DNA from: Streptomyces stelliscabiei
GTDB taxonomy: Bacteria > Actinomycetota > Actinomycetes > Streptomycetales > Streptomycetaceae
Direction: 5' to 3'
Length of the DNA stretch: 64,000 nt
Assembly (NCBI RefSeq): GCF_014873495.1
Contig: NZ_JADBGF010000001.1
Coordinates: forward strand, 2,542,001 to 2,606,000
Shown: piece after piece, positions 42,306-50,308 of the stretch
Numbering within the stretch: the stretch's first letter is position 1
Layout of the letters: each line of letters starts with the position of its first letter
Made by a program: the position numbers and the translations under genes
The notes under the pieces: model-generated
Seen by the model: the letters and a program-made list of their open reading frames with translations, nothing else
Databases searched by the model: none
Told to the model about the DNA's origin: nothing

Positions 42306-43325
42306 TTACTGGATCACTCCGCTGTACGCGTTCAGCGCGGGCTGGCCGCCGAGGTGGGCGTAGAGCACGGTCGACTCCGGGCCGATCTCGCCACGCTCGA
42401 TCAGGTCGATCATCCCGGCCATCGACTTGCCCTCGTACACGGGGTCGGTGACCATGCCCTCGGTGCGGGCGGCGAGCTGCATGGCGACGAGGGTGGCATC
42501 GTCCGGAACCCCGTAGATCCCGGCGTGGTAGCGCTCGTCCAGCTCGACGTCGTCCACGGTCAGCTCCCGCTCGACGCCGATGAGCTTGGCGGTGTTCCGG
42601 GCGATGCGGGCGACCTGCTCCCGGGTGGTGGTCGGCTTGGCCGAGGCGTCGATGCCGATCACCCGGCGCGGCCTGCCGCCCGCCTCCTCCAACGCGGCGA
42701 AGCCGGCGACCATGCCGGCCTGGGTCGAGCCGGTCACCGAGCACACGATCACCGTGTCGAAGAAGACGCCCAGCTCGCGCTCCTGATCGGCGACCTCGTA
42801 CGCCCAGCCGGCGAAGCCGAGGCCGCCGAGGGGGTGGTCGGAGGCGCCGGCCGGGATGGCGTACGGCTTGCCGCCGCCCTCCTCGACCTCCCTGAGGGCC
42901 AGCTCCCAGCTCTCCTTGAAGCCGATCCCGAAGCCGGCCCGCACGAGCCGTACGTCGGCGCCGGCCAGCCGGCTGATCAGGATGTTGCCGACCTTGTCGT
43001 AGACGGAGTCCGGCCAGTCGACCCAGCTCTCCTGCACGAGCACGCACTTGAGCCCGGCGCGGGCGGCGACGGCGGCCACCTGGCGGGTGTGGTTGGACTG
43101 CACGCCGCCGATGGAGACGAGGGTGTCGCAGCCCTGCGCGAGCGCGTCGGCGACGAGGTACTCCAGCTTGCGGGTCTTGTTGCCGCCGTACGCGATGCCG
43201 GAGTTGCAGTCCTCGCGCTTGGCCCAGACGGAGGCTCCGCCGAGGTGCGCGGTCAGCCGCTCCAGCGGGTGGACCGGCGAGGGCCCGAAGAGGAGGGGGT
43301 AGCGCTCGAAGGACGAGAGGGACAC
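42306..43325 (-). CDS. acdS: 1-aminocyclopropane-1-carboxylate deaminase
   Basis: 339 residues, a PLP fold-type II enzyme. The PLP lysine is in [10 protein letters not shown], with SNHTRQ next. The residues that separate true ACC deaminases from D-cysteine desulfhydrases are present: the Tyr-Glu pair in DPVYEGKSM and Leu in [10 protein letters not shown]. It opens ACC, the plant ethylene precursor, to 2-oxobutyrate and ammonia. The start is GTG 43325 with GGGAGA upstream. It follows a GntR gene, as often found for acdS. It fits a plant-associated life with pectin degradation. Confidence 0.88.
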   Translation of the reverse strand: MSLSSFERYPLLFGPSPVHPLERLTAHLGGASVWAKREDCNSGIAYGGNKTRKLEYLVADALAQGCDTLVSIGGVQSNHTRQVAAVAARAGLKCVLVQESWVDWPDSVYDKVGNILISRLAGADVRLVRAGFGIGFKESWELALREVEEGGGKPYAIPAGASDHPLGGLGFAGWAYEVADQERELGVFFDTVIVCSVTGSTQAGMVAGFAALEEAGGRPRRVIGIDASAKPTTTREQVARIARNTAKLIGVERELTVDDVELDERYHAGIYGVPDDATLVAMQLAARTEGMVTDPVYEGKSMAGMIDLIERGEIGPESTVLYAHLGGQPALNAYSGVIQ

Positions 43326-43423
43326 GGGTTCTCCCGGGTGGGGTGGGGCGGAGCCGGACGGGCGAGGCGGGATGCGTTGGGGCGGGGCGGGGGTGGGGGC
43401 GGATTGAGGCGAGGCCGGTCGGG

Positions 43424-44272
43424 TCAGTGGTCCGCTCGGCGCACGGGCGTGTCGCCGGGTTCGGGGGCAGGCTGGTGGGCGGACTCGTGGGTGGGCCGGC
43501 GCGCGGACGCGGCGCCGCCCACTCCCTCGGCGGACTCCGGCCCCGACCCCTCACCCGACTCCGCGACCGGCTTCTCTTCCGGCTCGGCGCTGGGACCGGC
43601 GTCCCGATCGGCATCGAGATCGGTGTCCGGCTCGTCGGCGAGTGCGGCCAGGCCGCGCCAGATCTCCGCCGTGACGCGGACCGCCTCGTCCGTGTCGCCG
43701 TCCGCGCAGGCCGCGATCAGCTGCTCGTGCAGTCCGGCCGAGCGGCAGTTGCCGCCCTCGCCGAAGCGCCGTCGCTCCAGCCGGCGGATGAGCGGGGTGT
43801 AGCGGGCGACGGTGGCGGCGGCCGCGCGGTTGCCGCTCACCCGGACGAGCACGTCGTGCAGTGCGTCGTCGGCGACCAGGGCCGCGTCGACGTCGCCGGT
43901 GCGGACGGCCGCCGCGAACCGCTCGTTGGCCGAGCGCATCATCTCGACGTCCGCCGCGAACAGCCGGGGCACGGCGGTCCGGGCGACCAGCTCGTGCATG
44001 GCCCCGACCACGGCGGCGGCGTCCCGCACATCGGAGGCGACGACGGCCGTGACCCGGGTGTAGCTCTGCGGCTTGCTCTCCAGGAGCCCCTCGTCCACCA
44101 GCCGGGAGAAAGCCTCCCGCACCGGCGCCCGGGACAGACCCAGCAGCTCCGCGAACTCGGCGTCCCGCACCACCGCGCCCGGCTCGATCTCGCCGGCCAC
44201 GATGGCGTCCCGGATGGCTTGGTAGGCGCGGTCCCTCAGCAGGGTGCGCGCGACCGGTCGTATGGCCTCCAT
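43424..44272 (-). CDS. GntR/FadR-family regulator with acidic tail
   Basis: 282 residues. HTH and FCD domains (about 5-205: [43 protein letters not shown], the [12 protein letters not shown] helix) are followed by a 70-residue low-complexity acidic/Pro tail, longer than usual. ATG 44272 has no evident ribosome site. It lies 98 bp before acdS in the same direction and probably regulates it. Confidence 0.88.
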   Translation of the reverse strand: MEAIRPVARTLLRDRAYQAIRDAIVAGEIEPGAVVRDAEFAELLGLSRAPVREAFSRLVDEGLLESKPQSYTRVTAVVASDVRDAAAVVGAMHELVARTAVPRLFAADVEMMRSANERFAAAVRTGDVDAALVADDALHDVLVRVSGNRAAAATVARYTPLIRRLERRRFGEGGNCRSAGLHEQLIAACADGDTDEAVRVTAEIWRGLAALADEPDTDLDADRDAGPSAEPEEKPVAESGEGSGPESAEGVGGAASARRPTHESAHQPAPEPGDTPVRRADH

Positions 44273-44310
44273 GAACTGAAATGTTAGATGCCAGTCCCTC
44301 CCTCGAACAA

Positions 44311-44350
44311 GAGTGTGGCCCGCGTCCCCCATGGGACACGGGCCACACTC
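44311..44350. terminator. Terminator after rsr
   Basis: 18-bp stem GAGTGTGGCCCGCGTCCC / GGGACACGGGCCACACTC with one mismatch and a 4-nt loop, between the TROVE gene end and the GntR start. Confidence 0.85.
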
Positions 44351-44389
44351 ATCCCCCGTGCTAGTGGACCGCCGGTCCGCGGAGCGGCG

Positions 44390-45976
44390 TCACCCGGCCG
44401 CCCACGGCCACTCGGCCCGCCGGGCCCCCTCCAGCAGGGGCACCATGCGAAAGGCCGCGTCGGAGAGCCCGCCGAAGGTGTGGCGGTTCGCCGTGCCGGA
44501 GGGGCCGTGGCCCGCCCGGTGACCGGCGAGGTTCCAGGTGTAGACCGGCACATGGGCCGGGACCTGGGCGGTCGGGTCGCCGTGGTGGCTGTATGTGGCC
44601 TGCTCGTCGGTGACGATCAGCACCCGGTCGTGCTTGCGGTAGTGCGTGCGCACCGCCTCGGTGGTGTCGGTGCCGCCGAGGTCGCCGAAGCGCTCCAGGA
44701 TTTTCAGCACCGACTCGCCCTTGCGGTACGACACCGGCCGGCTCGTGGTGCCGAACTCGACGAGATCCCCGTCCGCCGCCCGCAGCGCGAGCGCCGTACC
44801 GAAGATCGCCGCCGCGTCCGCGTAGGTGAGGGACGAGCCGTCGGTCAGCCCCGAGTAGAACATCGAGCCCGAGCGGTCGACCAGGACCAGCGTCCGGCCG
44901 GGCAGCGCGGGCACATTGGCCAGCGAGTGACCGAGCGCCTGCTCCAGCGGGTACGCCCAGCGCAGCGACGGCGCGTGCCGGTACGCGGCGAGGTAGCGGA
45001 ACGGGAACTGCCGGGACCGCGCGACCTCGGCCGGGTCGCTGATCCTCGCGGCCACCCGGGCCGCGACCTCGTCGGAGACCCCGGCCTCGTCGAAGTTGCG
45101 CAGGTTCCGCACGAGCGCCATGGCGCCCATGGACGGGATGACGGCCTCCCAGGCCGCCTTGTCCATCGGTCCCTGGAGCCAGCCCGCCAGCGCCTCCCAG
45201 GTGATGCCCGCGTCCGCGAGCCGCTGGGCGCCGCCCGCGCCAGTCACGACTCTGCGGCGCTTGGCCGGACGCAGGGCCATCAGGTCGCGGTGGGCCGCGA
45301 GCACGGGCAGCGACTTGGGCACGACCGCCGTGTCCGGGTGGTGCCGCCGGTCGAGGGCGTACTGGAACAGGTCGCCCTGCCACGGCTTGTCCGGGTCGGG
45401 CGCCGCGTGCACCAGGTTGAGGATGTCGCCGAAGCGGTAGCCCTTGGACGCGGTGTCGTACTTCAGCAGCGACTTGGGGTGGTAGAGCCGTCGTACGGCG
45501 TCGGCGACACCCCGCTTCACCGGCTTGGGGAGGGCGCGGCCGTAACGGGAGGTCCAGTACGCGAGCAGCTCGCCGGGCTCGTCCGGGCGCCGGAGCACCG
45601 AGTCGATGACCTGGCGGTTCGTCGGACCGTCGGTGACGCCCGCGTCGAGCCGTGCCTTCACGTACTCGGCGGCGCCCACGAGGGAGGCCGTACGGAGGTT
45701 GCCCTCGCCGCGCAGCCAGCCGAGCAGGCCGGCCGTCCACTCCGGATCGGTGACGGCGAGACGGCGGACGAGCGCGGCGAACCGGTCGTCCCGGTCCTCG
45801 CCGGACTCGTAGAACGTCCTCTGCGCGACGAAGTTGGCAATCGAGAGCAGGAACAGCTCCGAGCGCTCGTCCCGCTCCTGGCCGCGACCGCCCTGGTGGG
45901 TGCGGAGCACGCGTCCCGTCGAGGTGACGCGCGACGTGGGCCGTGCCCGGGTGCTCTTGCTGTTGAACCGCGCCAT
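44390..45976 (-). CDS. rsr: Ro60/Rsr orthologue (TROVE-vWA RNA-binding protein)
   Basis: 528 residues. The N-terminal TROVE HEAT-repeat ring (about 25-350: LFLLSIANFVAQRTFYES, LLGWLRGEGNLRTAS, ALPKPVKRGVADAVRRLY) is followed by a von Willebrand A domain with MIDAS motif DRSGSM (about 365-525). Ro60 proteins bind Y RNAs on the outer ring and misfolded RNA ends in the hole; in Deinococcus, Rsr works with PNPase. The gene is preceded on the same strand by two candidate Y RNA genes. ATG 45976 is used, with a purine-rich leader. Confidence 0.93.
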   Translation of the reverse strand: MARFNSKSTRARPTSRVTSTGRVLRTHQGGRGQERDERSELFLLSIANFVAQRTFYESGEDRDDRFAALVRRLAVTDPEWTAGLLGWLRGEGNLRTASLVGAAEYVKARLDAGVTDGPTNRQVIDSVLRRPDEPGELLAYWTSRYGRALPKPVKRGVADAVRRLYHPKSLLKYDTASKGYRFGDILNLVHAAPDPDKPWQGDLFQYALDRRHHPDTAVVPKSLPVLAAHRDLMALRPAKRRRVVTGAGGAQRLADAGITWEALAGWLQGPMDKAAWEAVIPSMGAMALVRNLRNFDEAGVSDEVAARVAARISDPAEVARSRQFPFRYLAAYRHAPSLRWAYPLEQALGHSLANVPALPGRTLVLVDRSGSMFYSGLTDGSSLTYADAAAIFGTALALRAADGDLVEFGTTSRPVSYRKGESVLKILERFGDLGGTDTTEAVRTHYRKHDRVLIVTDEQATYSHHGDPTAQVPAHVPVYTWNLAGHRAGHGPSGTANRHTFGGLSDAAFRMVPLLEGARRAEWPWAAG

Positions 45977-45998
45977 GATGAATTCCCCCGAATTCCTT

Positions 45999-46011
45999 CG
46001 CACGTCGTGCG
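45999..46011. promoter_or_regulatory. Palindrome in the rsr leader
   Basis: CGCACGTCGTGCG, perfect 6-bp arms around one base, 23 bp before the rsr start. Could end the second Y RNA or bind a regulator. Confidence 0.35.
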
Positions 46012-46045
46012 TGGCATTTTTCGGAGGGAGGCGCGACAGAAGGAA

Positions 46046-46198
46046 GGTGCCCGAGGTCGAGGTCGGCGGCGGTGCTTATAAACTGGCGCGTCTGCCGTTC
46101 CGCCACATCGGCCGTGGGCCGATGACGGGATTCGAACCCGCACGAGGATTTCTCCCCACCAGTTCCCGAAGTATCCGCTGCCTGCGCACCGGGCACCC
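46046..46198 (-). ncRNA. Candidate Y RNA 2 (YrlA-like, Leu-type tRNA-like module)
   Basis: About 150 nt. Terminal helix GGTGCCC (46197-46191) with GGGCACC (46052-46046), then the element GGTGCGCAGGCAGC (46190-46177) also found in Y RNA 1. GGCAGCGG can pair with CCGCCGCC (46072-46065), or GGTGC with GCACC (46075-46071); these are alternatives. The distal part is a permuted tRNA-like fold (see 46081-46164). It lies directly upstream of rsr, the usual place for bacterial Y RNA genes. Transcript ends are estimates. Confidence 0.65.
46081..46164 (-). other. Circularly permuted tRNA-Leu-like module
   Basis: In 5'-3' order: anticodon-stem strand AACTGG, a long variable hairpin GGGGA-GAAA-TCCTC, T arm GCGGG-TTCGAAT-CCCGT, acceptor strand CATCGGCC, loop CAC, acceptor strand GGCCGATG, D arm TGGCGGAACGGCAGACGCGC, and CCAGTT, which pairs with AACTGG. 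All tRNA arms exist, but the 3' half precedes the 5' half and the anticodon loop is opened into the flanking stem. Confidence 0.8.
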
Positions 46199-46226
46199 AC
46201 CGTCTGCCGCGCCTCCCGAGATCGAA

Positions 46227-46397
46227 ACGCACCGGGAGGTGCGTGAAGCATGAGGTGTCCAGAGATCGAATTCGGCGGAACCGACGTAGGTGCTCTGCCA
46301 ACTGAGCTACACCGGCGTGTTGGTGCCGGCGACGGGACTCGAACCCGCGACCTCCCCATTACGAGTGGAAGTAGGTCCTGCCTTCGCACCTGGACGT
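46227..46397 (-). ncRNA. Candidate Y RNA 1 (YrlA-like, Thr-type tRNA-like module)
   Basis: Stem: GGTGC (46390-46386) with GCACC (46242-46238), GAAG with CTTC and CA with TG, with small bulges, so GGTGCGAAGGCAGG pairs with TGCTTCACGCACC. The first strand resembles the conserved Ro-binding strand of animal Y RNAs (GGUCCGAAGGUAG). The distal part is a permuted tRNA-like fold (46292-46370). A hairpin ACGCACC-TCCC-GGTGCGT followed by TT (46244-46225) may terminate it and would compete with the Ro stem. A TAGAGT -10 box lies just upstream. Confidence 0.7.
46292..46370 (-). other. Circularly permuted tRNA-Thr-like module with encoded CCA
   Basis: In order: anticodon arm TTCCA-CTCGTAA-TGGGG (loop holds CGT), variable AGGTC, T arm GCGGG-TTCGAGT-CCCGT, acceptor strand CGCCGGC, A, CCA (46323-46321), linker ACAC, acceptor strand GCCGGTG, TA, D arm GCTC-AGTTGGCA-GAGC. 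The 7-bp acceptor pairs with one wobble. GG of the D loop and TTCGA of the T loop are kept, so the tRNA elbow can form. Confidence 0.85.
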
Positions 46398-46402
46398 GCA
46401 TC

Positions 46403-46408
46403 ACTCTA
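46403..46408 (-). promoter_or_regulatory. -10 box for Y RNA 1
   Basis: TAGAGT fits the Streptomyces TAGNNT -10 hexamer, placing a start near 46397. No good -35 is seen. Confidence 0.4.
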
Positions 46409-46457
46409 GGAGGACGGTCGCGGAACGGGCGACCGAATTAATGACCGCTTCAGCGCT

Positions 46458-47927
46458 TCACCGCTTCTGCCGCTTCCAGGGGCCGGTGATGGCGAGCAGG
46501 ATGCCCGGCGTCTGGATGTTGGCGTACAGGGTCGTTCCGTCGGGCGAGAAGGTGACGCCGGCGAACTCGCTGTACTCCGGCTCCTCCTCGGTGCCGATGT
46601 TCAGGTCGTTGCGGGCGATCGGATAGGTACGGCCGCTGTCGGTGGCGCCGAACAGGTGCTGGACCCCTTCGCCGTCCTCGGCGAGGACGATGCCGCCGTA
46701 GGGGGAGACGGTGATGTTGTCGGGGCCGTCGAGGGCGCCGTCGGCGGACGGGTCCGGGTTGACGCCGAGCAGGACCTTCAGGGTCAGGGTGCGGCGCTTG
46801 GGGTCGTAGAACCAGACCTGGCCGTCGTGCCGCACCGGGCTCTCGTCACGGGCGTACGAGGAGACGACGTACGCTCCGCCGTCGCCCCACCACATGCCCT
46901 CCAGCTTGCGGGCGCGGGTGATCTCGGTGTCGGCGAACTGCTTGCGCACGGCGACGGTTCTGGCGTCCCGGTCGGGCACGTCGACCCAGTCGACGCCGTA
47001 CACCGTGCCGATCCGCGTGGCGCGGGACAGGTCGTCGACGAAGCGGCCGCCGGAGTCGTAGCAGCGGGGGGCCTGGAGGACGCCCGCGTCGTCGGCGAGG
47101 GTACGGAACTTCCCGGGCCCGTGGGTGAATCCCCTGGGCGGGGTCCAGCGGAAGAAGAGGCCGTTGGGGGCGGCCGCGTCCTCGGTGAGGTAGGCGTGGC
47201 CCCGCTTGGGGTCGATGACGACGGCCTCGTGGTCGTAGCGGCCGAAGAACTTCAGCGGCTTCGGGGCGCGGTTGGCGCGGCGGTCACAGGGGTCGACCTC
47301 GAAGACGTAGCCGTGGTCCTTGGTCATGCCGTTGACGCCGGCCCGGTCGGAGTTCTCCTCACAGGTGAGCCAGGTGCCCCACGGGGTGGAGCCGCCCGCG
47401 CAGTTGGTGGAGGTGCCCGCGATGCCGACCCACTCGGCGACCCGGCCGTCCGGCCGCACCTCCACCACCGTGCAGCCGCCGGCCGCCGCCGGGTCGTACA
47501 CGAGCCCCTCGGTGAGCGGCACCGGGAACTCCCAGTTGGACCGGGGGCCCTTCAGTTCGTGGTTGTTGACGAGGAGGGTGGTGCCGCGGGGGCCGGGGAA
47601 GGCGGCGGTGCCGTCGTGCTTGCCGGGGGTGAACTCGCCCGACTCCAGCTTGGTCCTGCCGCTGTACGTGATGATCCGGTACTTGAATCCTGCGGGCAGC
47701 GCGAGGATGCCCTCAGGGTCGGGCAGGAGGGGGCCGTAGCCGAGCCGGTCCGCCCCGTGCCCTGTTTCTTTGTGACCGGCCTCCGAGCCCGGATCGAGGT
47801 CGCTGTCGGTGTCGGTCGCCGCGAGGGCGTTCGGCGCGGTGGCGAGCGCGCCCACGCTGCCGGCCAGCGCGACACCGGCTCCGGTGACCGCGGATCGTCT
47901 GGCGAAGTCCCTGCGGGTGAGCGGCAT
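46458..47927 (-). CDS. phoX: PhoX-family alkaline phosphatase (Tat-secreted)
   Basis: 489 residues. A Tat signal (TRRDFARRSAVTGAG) precedes a DUF839/PhoX propeller with TTLLVNNHELKG, GGSTPWGTWLTCEEN, GRYDHEAVVIDP, LTEDAAAPNGLFFRW, GPDNITVSPYGGIVLAEDG and TFSPDGTTLYANIQTPG. PhoX enzymes use calcium and iron to release phosphate from organic phosphates outside the cell. AGGAGA lies 6 nt before ATG 47927, and a PHO box lies upstream. Closest subgroup is PhoX-like DUF839; activity is not shown. Confidence 0.88.
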   Translation of the reverse strand: MPLTRRDFARRSAVTGAGVALAGSVGALATAPNALAATDTDSDLDPGSEAGHKETGHGADRLGYGPLLPDPEGILALPAGFKYRIITYSGRTKLESGEFTPGKHDGTAAFPGPRGTTLLVNNHELKGPRSNWEFPVPLTEGLVYDPAAAGGCTVVEVRPDGRVAEWVGIAGTSTNCAGGSTPWGTWLTCEENSDRAGVNGMTKDHGYVFEVDPCDRRANRAPKPLKFFGRYDHEAVVIDPKRGHAYLTEDAAAPNGLFFRWTPPRGFTHGPGKFRTLADDAGVLQAPRCYDSGGRFVDDLSRATRIGTVYGVDWVDVPDRDARTVAVRKQFADTEITRARKLEGMWWGDGGAYVVSSYARDESPVRHDGQVWFYDPKRRTLTLKVLLGVNPDPSADGALDGPDNITVSPYGGIVLAEDGEGVQHLFGATDSGRTYPIARNDLNIGTEEEPEYSEFAGVTFSPDGTTLYANIQTPGILLAITGPWKRQKR

Positions 47928-47993
47928 GCTGTCTCCTGCGTGGCGGTGGAGGACCGTGGGTGCGGACCCGAGGTGTCGCGCCACGGTGGCGCC

Positions 47994-48015
47994 CGCGCCT
48001 GAACGCGGGCTGAAC
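47994..48015 (-). promoter_or_regulatory. PHO box upstream of phoX
   Basis: Two adjacent 11-nt direct repeats on the reverse strand: GTTCAGCCCGC and GTTCAGGCGCG, matching the Streptomyces PhoP-box pattern GTTCA-N6 repeated every 11 nt, about 70 bp before the start codon. Confidence 0.75.
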
Positions 48016-48108
48016 GCGGAGAGAAGGACGCCCCCCGTCTTCGATGAACCACCAAGGGTCTGCGCCTCACCACTCGAACATCCGGCCCGTCGGCGCCTGC
48101 GGCTCCGG

Positions 48109-48141
48109 TGCTCCTCGCGCAGCCCCCCGCACCCCTGAAAA
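48109..48141 (-). repeat. Dispersed intergenic repeat, copy C (inverted)
   Basis: Reverse strand reads TTTTCAGGGGTGCGGGGGGC then TGCGCGAGGAGCA. It is opposite in orientation to copy D about 80 bp away, so the pair can form a long stem. Confidence 0.55.
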
Positions 48142-48220
48142 CCCAGCCCCTACGGGCCTGAACGAGGACGGGGCCCGCAGGGCTGAAGGCGAGGGGGACC
48201 GCGAGGGGCGCAGCCCCTGC

Positions 48221-48255
48221 TTTTCAGGGGCGCGAGGAACTGCGCGAGAAGCCCC
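48221..48255 (+). repeat. Dispersed intergenic repeat, copy D
   Basis: TTTTCAGGGGCGCGAGGAAC then TGCGCGAGAAGCCCC. Confidence 0.65.
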
Positions 48256-48294
48256 ACCGAAGCCGCACCCACGCACGCACAGGGCCCCCCGCCC

Positions 48295-48328
48295 TTCGGG
48301 GGCGCGAGGAACTGCGCGACCAGCCCCC
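48295..48328 (+). repeat. Dispersed intergenic repeat, copy E
   Basis: GGGGCGCGAGGAACTGCGCG then ACCAGCCCCC, nearly identical to copy D, 52 bp before the stop of the next gene. Confidence 0.65.
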
Positions 48329-48379
48329 ACCCACCCGCAGACGCCGACGCACCCGCACCCCCGAGCTACCGCCCCCGAA

Positions 48380-49918
48380 CTACTGCGCCCCAGCCCCCGG
48401 CCCCATCTGCGACCGCGCCTTGAACGCCGCCTTACGCGCCTCCTTCGCCACCCTCTTGTCGGGATGGATCCGCCCCATCGCCTCAAGAACGTCGGGCGTG
48501 GCCGGATGATCCACCCGCCACGCCGCCGCGAAGAACGAACCGTGCTGCGCGGCCAGCCCCTCCACCAGCGCCCGCAGCTCCGCGGAGTTCCCCTCGGCCG
48601 CCAGCTGCGCGGCCACCGTGTCGATGGTCAGCCAGAAGACCATCGCCTCGGACGGCACGGGCACGTCGACCGCCCCGTTCTCGGTCAGCCACACCCGGGC
48701 GAGCCCGCCCAGCTCGGGGTCGTCCAGCACCTCCCGCAGGGCCGGCTCGGCCACGGCCCCCACGAGGGACAGCGCCTGCTGACAGCGCAGCCGCCGCAGC
48801 GGCGCGCCGGCGTCGGCGCCCCGCGCGGCGGCGAGCAGCTCGCGCGCCGCGGAAGCCGGCTCCCGGCGGGCGAGCCACTGCTCGGTCTCGGCCTGGGCCG
48901 CCGCCGGCGGGAACCCGGCGGTGCCGTCGAGCAGCGCGTCCGCGCCCTTGTCGACGAGGTCCCCGACCGCGGGAGCCGGTACCCCCGCCTCCTGGAGCCG
49001 GGCCCGCATCCCGTACAGCCCGAGCGGGGTGAGCCGGACCATGCCGTACCGCGTGACATCGGTGTCGTCGACGGTGGGCGCGCCGCCCGGCCCTTCGGCG
49101 GCGACGACCTCCTCGGCGTCCGTCATCAGCGCCTCGTCGACCGGCTGGTACTCCACCAGCCCGATCGGCTCCAGCACCCGGAACTGGTCGTCCAGCCGCA
49201 TCATCGCGTCCGAGACCTGCTCCAGCACGTCGTTGGTGGGCTCCCCCATGTCGTCGGGGACGATCATCGAGGCGGCGAGGGCGGGCAGCGGCACGGGCCC
49301 GTCGGGGCCGTCCTCGCTGACGGTGAGGAGGTACAGGTTGCCGAGCACCCCGTCGAGGAACTCGGCCTCGGCCTCGGGGTCCCAGTCCAGCTCGGAGAAG
49401 TCGATCGCGCCGCCGGTCTCCATCGCGTCGACGAGGCCGTCGAGGTCGGGCACGCTCGCGTCGGCGAGGACGGTCTCCAGGGCGGTGAGCCAGATGCCGA
49501 GCACGTCCTGCGGCCCGCCGCCGGTGAGCAGGGCGAGCTCCTCGCCCACGGTGACCGCCCCCTCCGCCCCTCCCTGCGGCCCCTCGGGTCCCTCGGGTCC
49601 CTCGGTTCCGTCGGGCCCCTCAATCCCCTCAGGGTTCACGATCTCGACGAGCCCGGTGTCCACGGCCACCCGCCAGGCCTCGCCGGCCGAGGCCGCCGCG
49701 TCGCCGTCGTCGACGCCCGCCCCGGTGAGCCCGAGCGCCTCGGCGGCGGCGGGCAGTTGCTCGTCGACGAGTTCGCCCCCGGTGCCCACGCGTGTGTCGG
49801 GCCCGGCCCAGCGGGCGAGCCGCACGGCACGCGAGAGCAGCGGGGTGGCGAGCGCCTCCCGCGCCAGCTCCGCTTCGGGGAGGAGCCGCACCGGCGGCAG
49901 TGGCGAGCTGTCTGACAT
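48380..49918 (-). CDS. Conserved protein of unknown function with Gly/Pro/Glu linker
   Basis: 512 residues, acidic and soluble, no signal peptide. An N-terminal helical domain (about 1-100: LAREALATPLLSRAVRLARW), a collagen-like linker (GIEGPDGTEGPEGPEGPQGG, about 101-120), and a long helical C-terminal region with repeat-like segments (LRRLRCQQALSLVGAVAEPALREVL, ELRALVEGLAAQHG). It ends KEARKAAFKARSQMG. I do not recognise the family; the C-terminal half looks HEAT/ARM-like. AGGAGAT precedes ATG 49918. Confidence 0.75.
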   Translation of the reverse strand: MSDSSPLPPVRLLPEAELAREALATPLLSRAVRLARWAGPDTRVGTGGELVDEQLPAAAEALGLTGAGVDDGDAAASAGEAWRVAVDTGLVEIVNPEGIEGPDGTEGPEGPEGPQGGAEGAVTVGEELALLTGGGPQDVLGIWLTALETVLADASVPDLDGLVDAMETGGAIDFSELDWDPEAEAEFLDGVLGNLYLLTVSEDGPDGPVPLPALAASMIVPDDMGEPTNDVLEQVSDAMMRLDDQFRVLEPIGLVEYQPVDEALMTDAEEVVAAEGPGGAPTVDDTDVTRYGMVRLTPLGLYGMRARLQEAGVPAPAVGDLVDKGADALLDGTAGFPPAAAQAETEQWLARREPASAARELLAAARGADAGAPLRRLRCQQALSLVGAVAEPALREVLDDPELGGLARVWLTENGAVDVPVPSEAMVFWLTIDTVAAQLAAEGNSAELRALVEGLAAQHGSFFAAAWRVDHPATPDVLEAMGRIHPDKRVAKEARKAAFKARSQMGPGAGAQ

Positions 49919-50308
49919 CGGTGGGGATCTCCTCGGGAACGGGTGCTGACGAACAGGTGCTGACGAACGACTGCCGAGCGATGCGGCGCCCCCGGCGAGG
50001 GGGCTTTCCGTAGGCGATACGCGTACGGGTACGCAGCCTAGACGGATTTGGACCCATGCCGCCCGGTTCATGTACCTGCCAGGAGTTGGACATGGCTGAA
50101 ACCTTGACAACTGGCCTGAGCAGGCAGGAGATTGACGCGCGTAGAAACTCGCGGGTAGCTCTGGGATGATTCCGGGGCCTCCCACAGGCACGACCGTCGG
50201 AGTTCATCGGGTCCGCCGGGTTCTACGCGCGTCGCACCGCCCCACCGGTCGCAGGCCACCCCGTCCACTCTCGTCCCGGCGCCCACGTACGTCCCCGGAG
50301 GGATCCCC
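49919..50308. other. Divergent intergenic region
   Basis: Separates the unknown protein and the secreted nuclease. It has a direct repeat GGTGCTGACGAAC (twice near 49947-49973) and a weak promoter candidate TTGACG (50132) N18 TAGCTC (50156) for the nuclease. No gene seen. Confidence 0.4.

Noticed and set aside
46292..46370. Ordinary tRNA-Thr gene
   Set aside because: The T arm and CCA come before the D arm; no normal-order 5' half with matching acceptor lies upstream.
50200..50235. PHO box before the secreted nuclease (GTTCATCGGGT...GGGTTC)
   Set aside because: The GTTC halves are not spaced by 11 or 22 nt.
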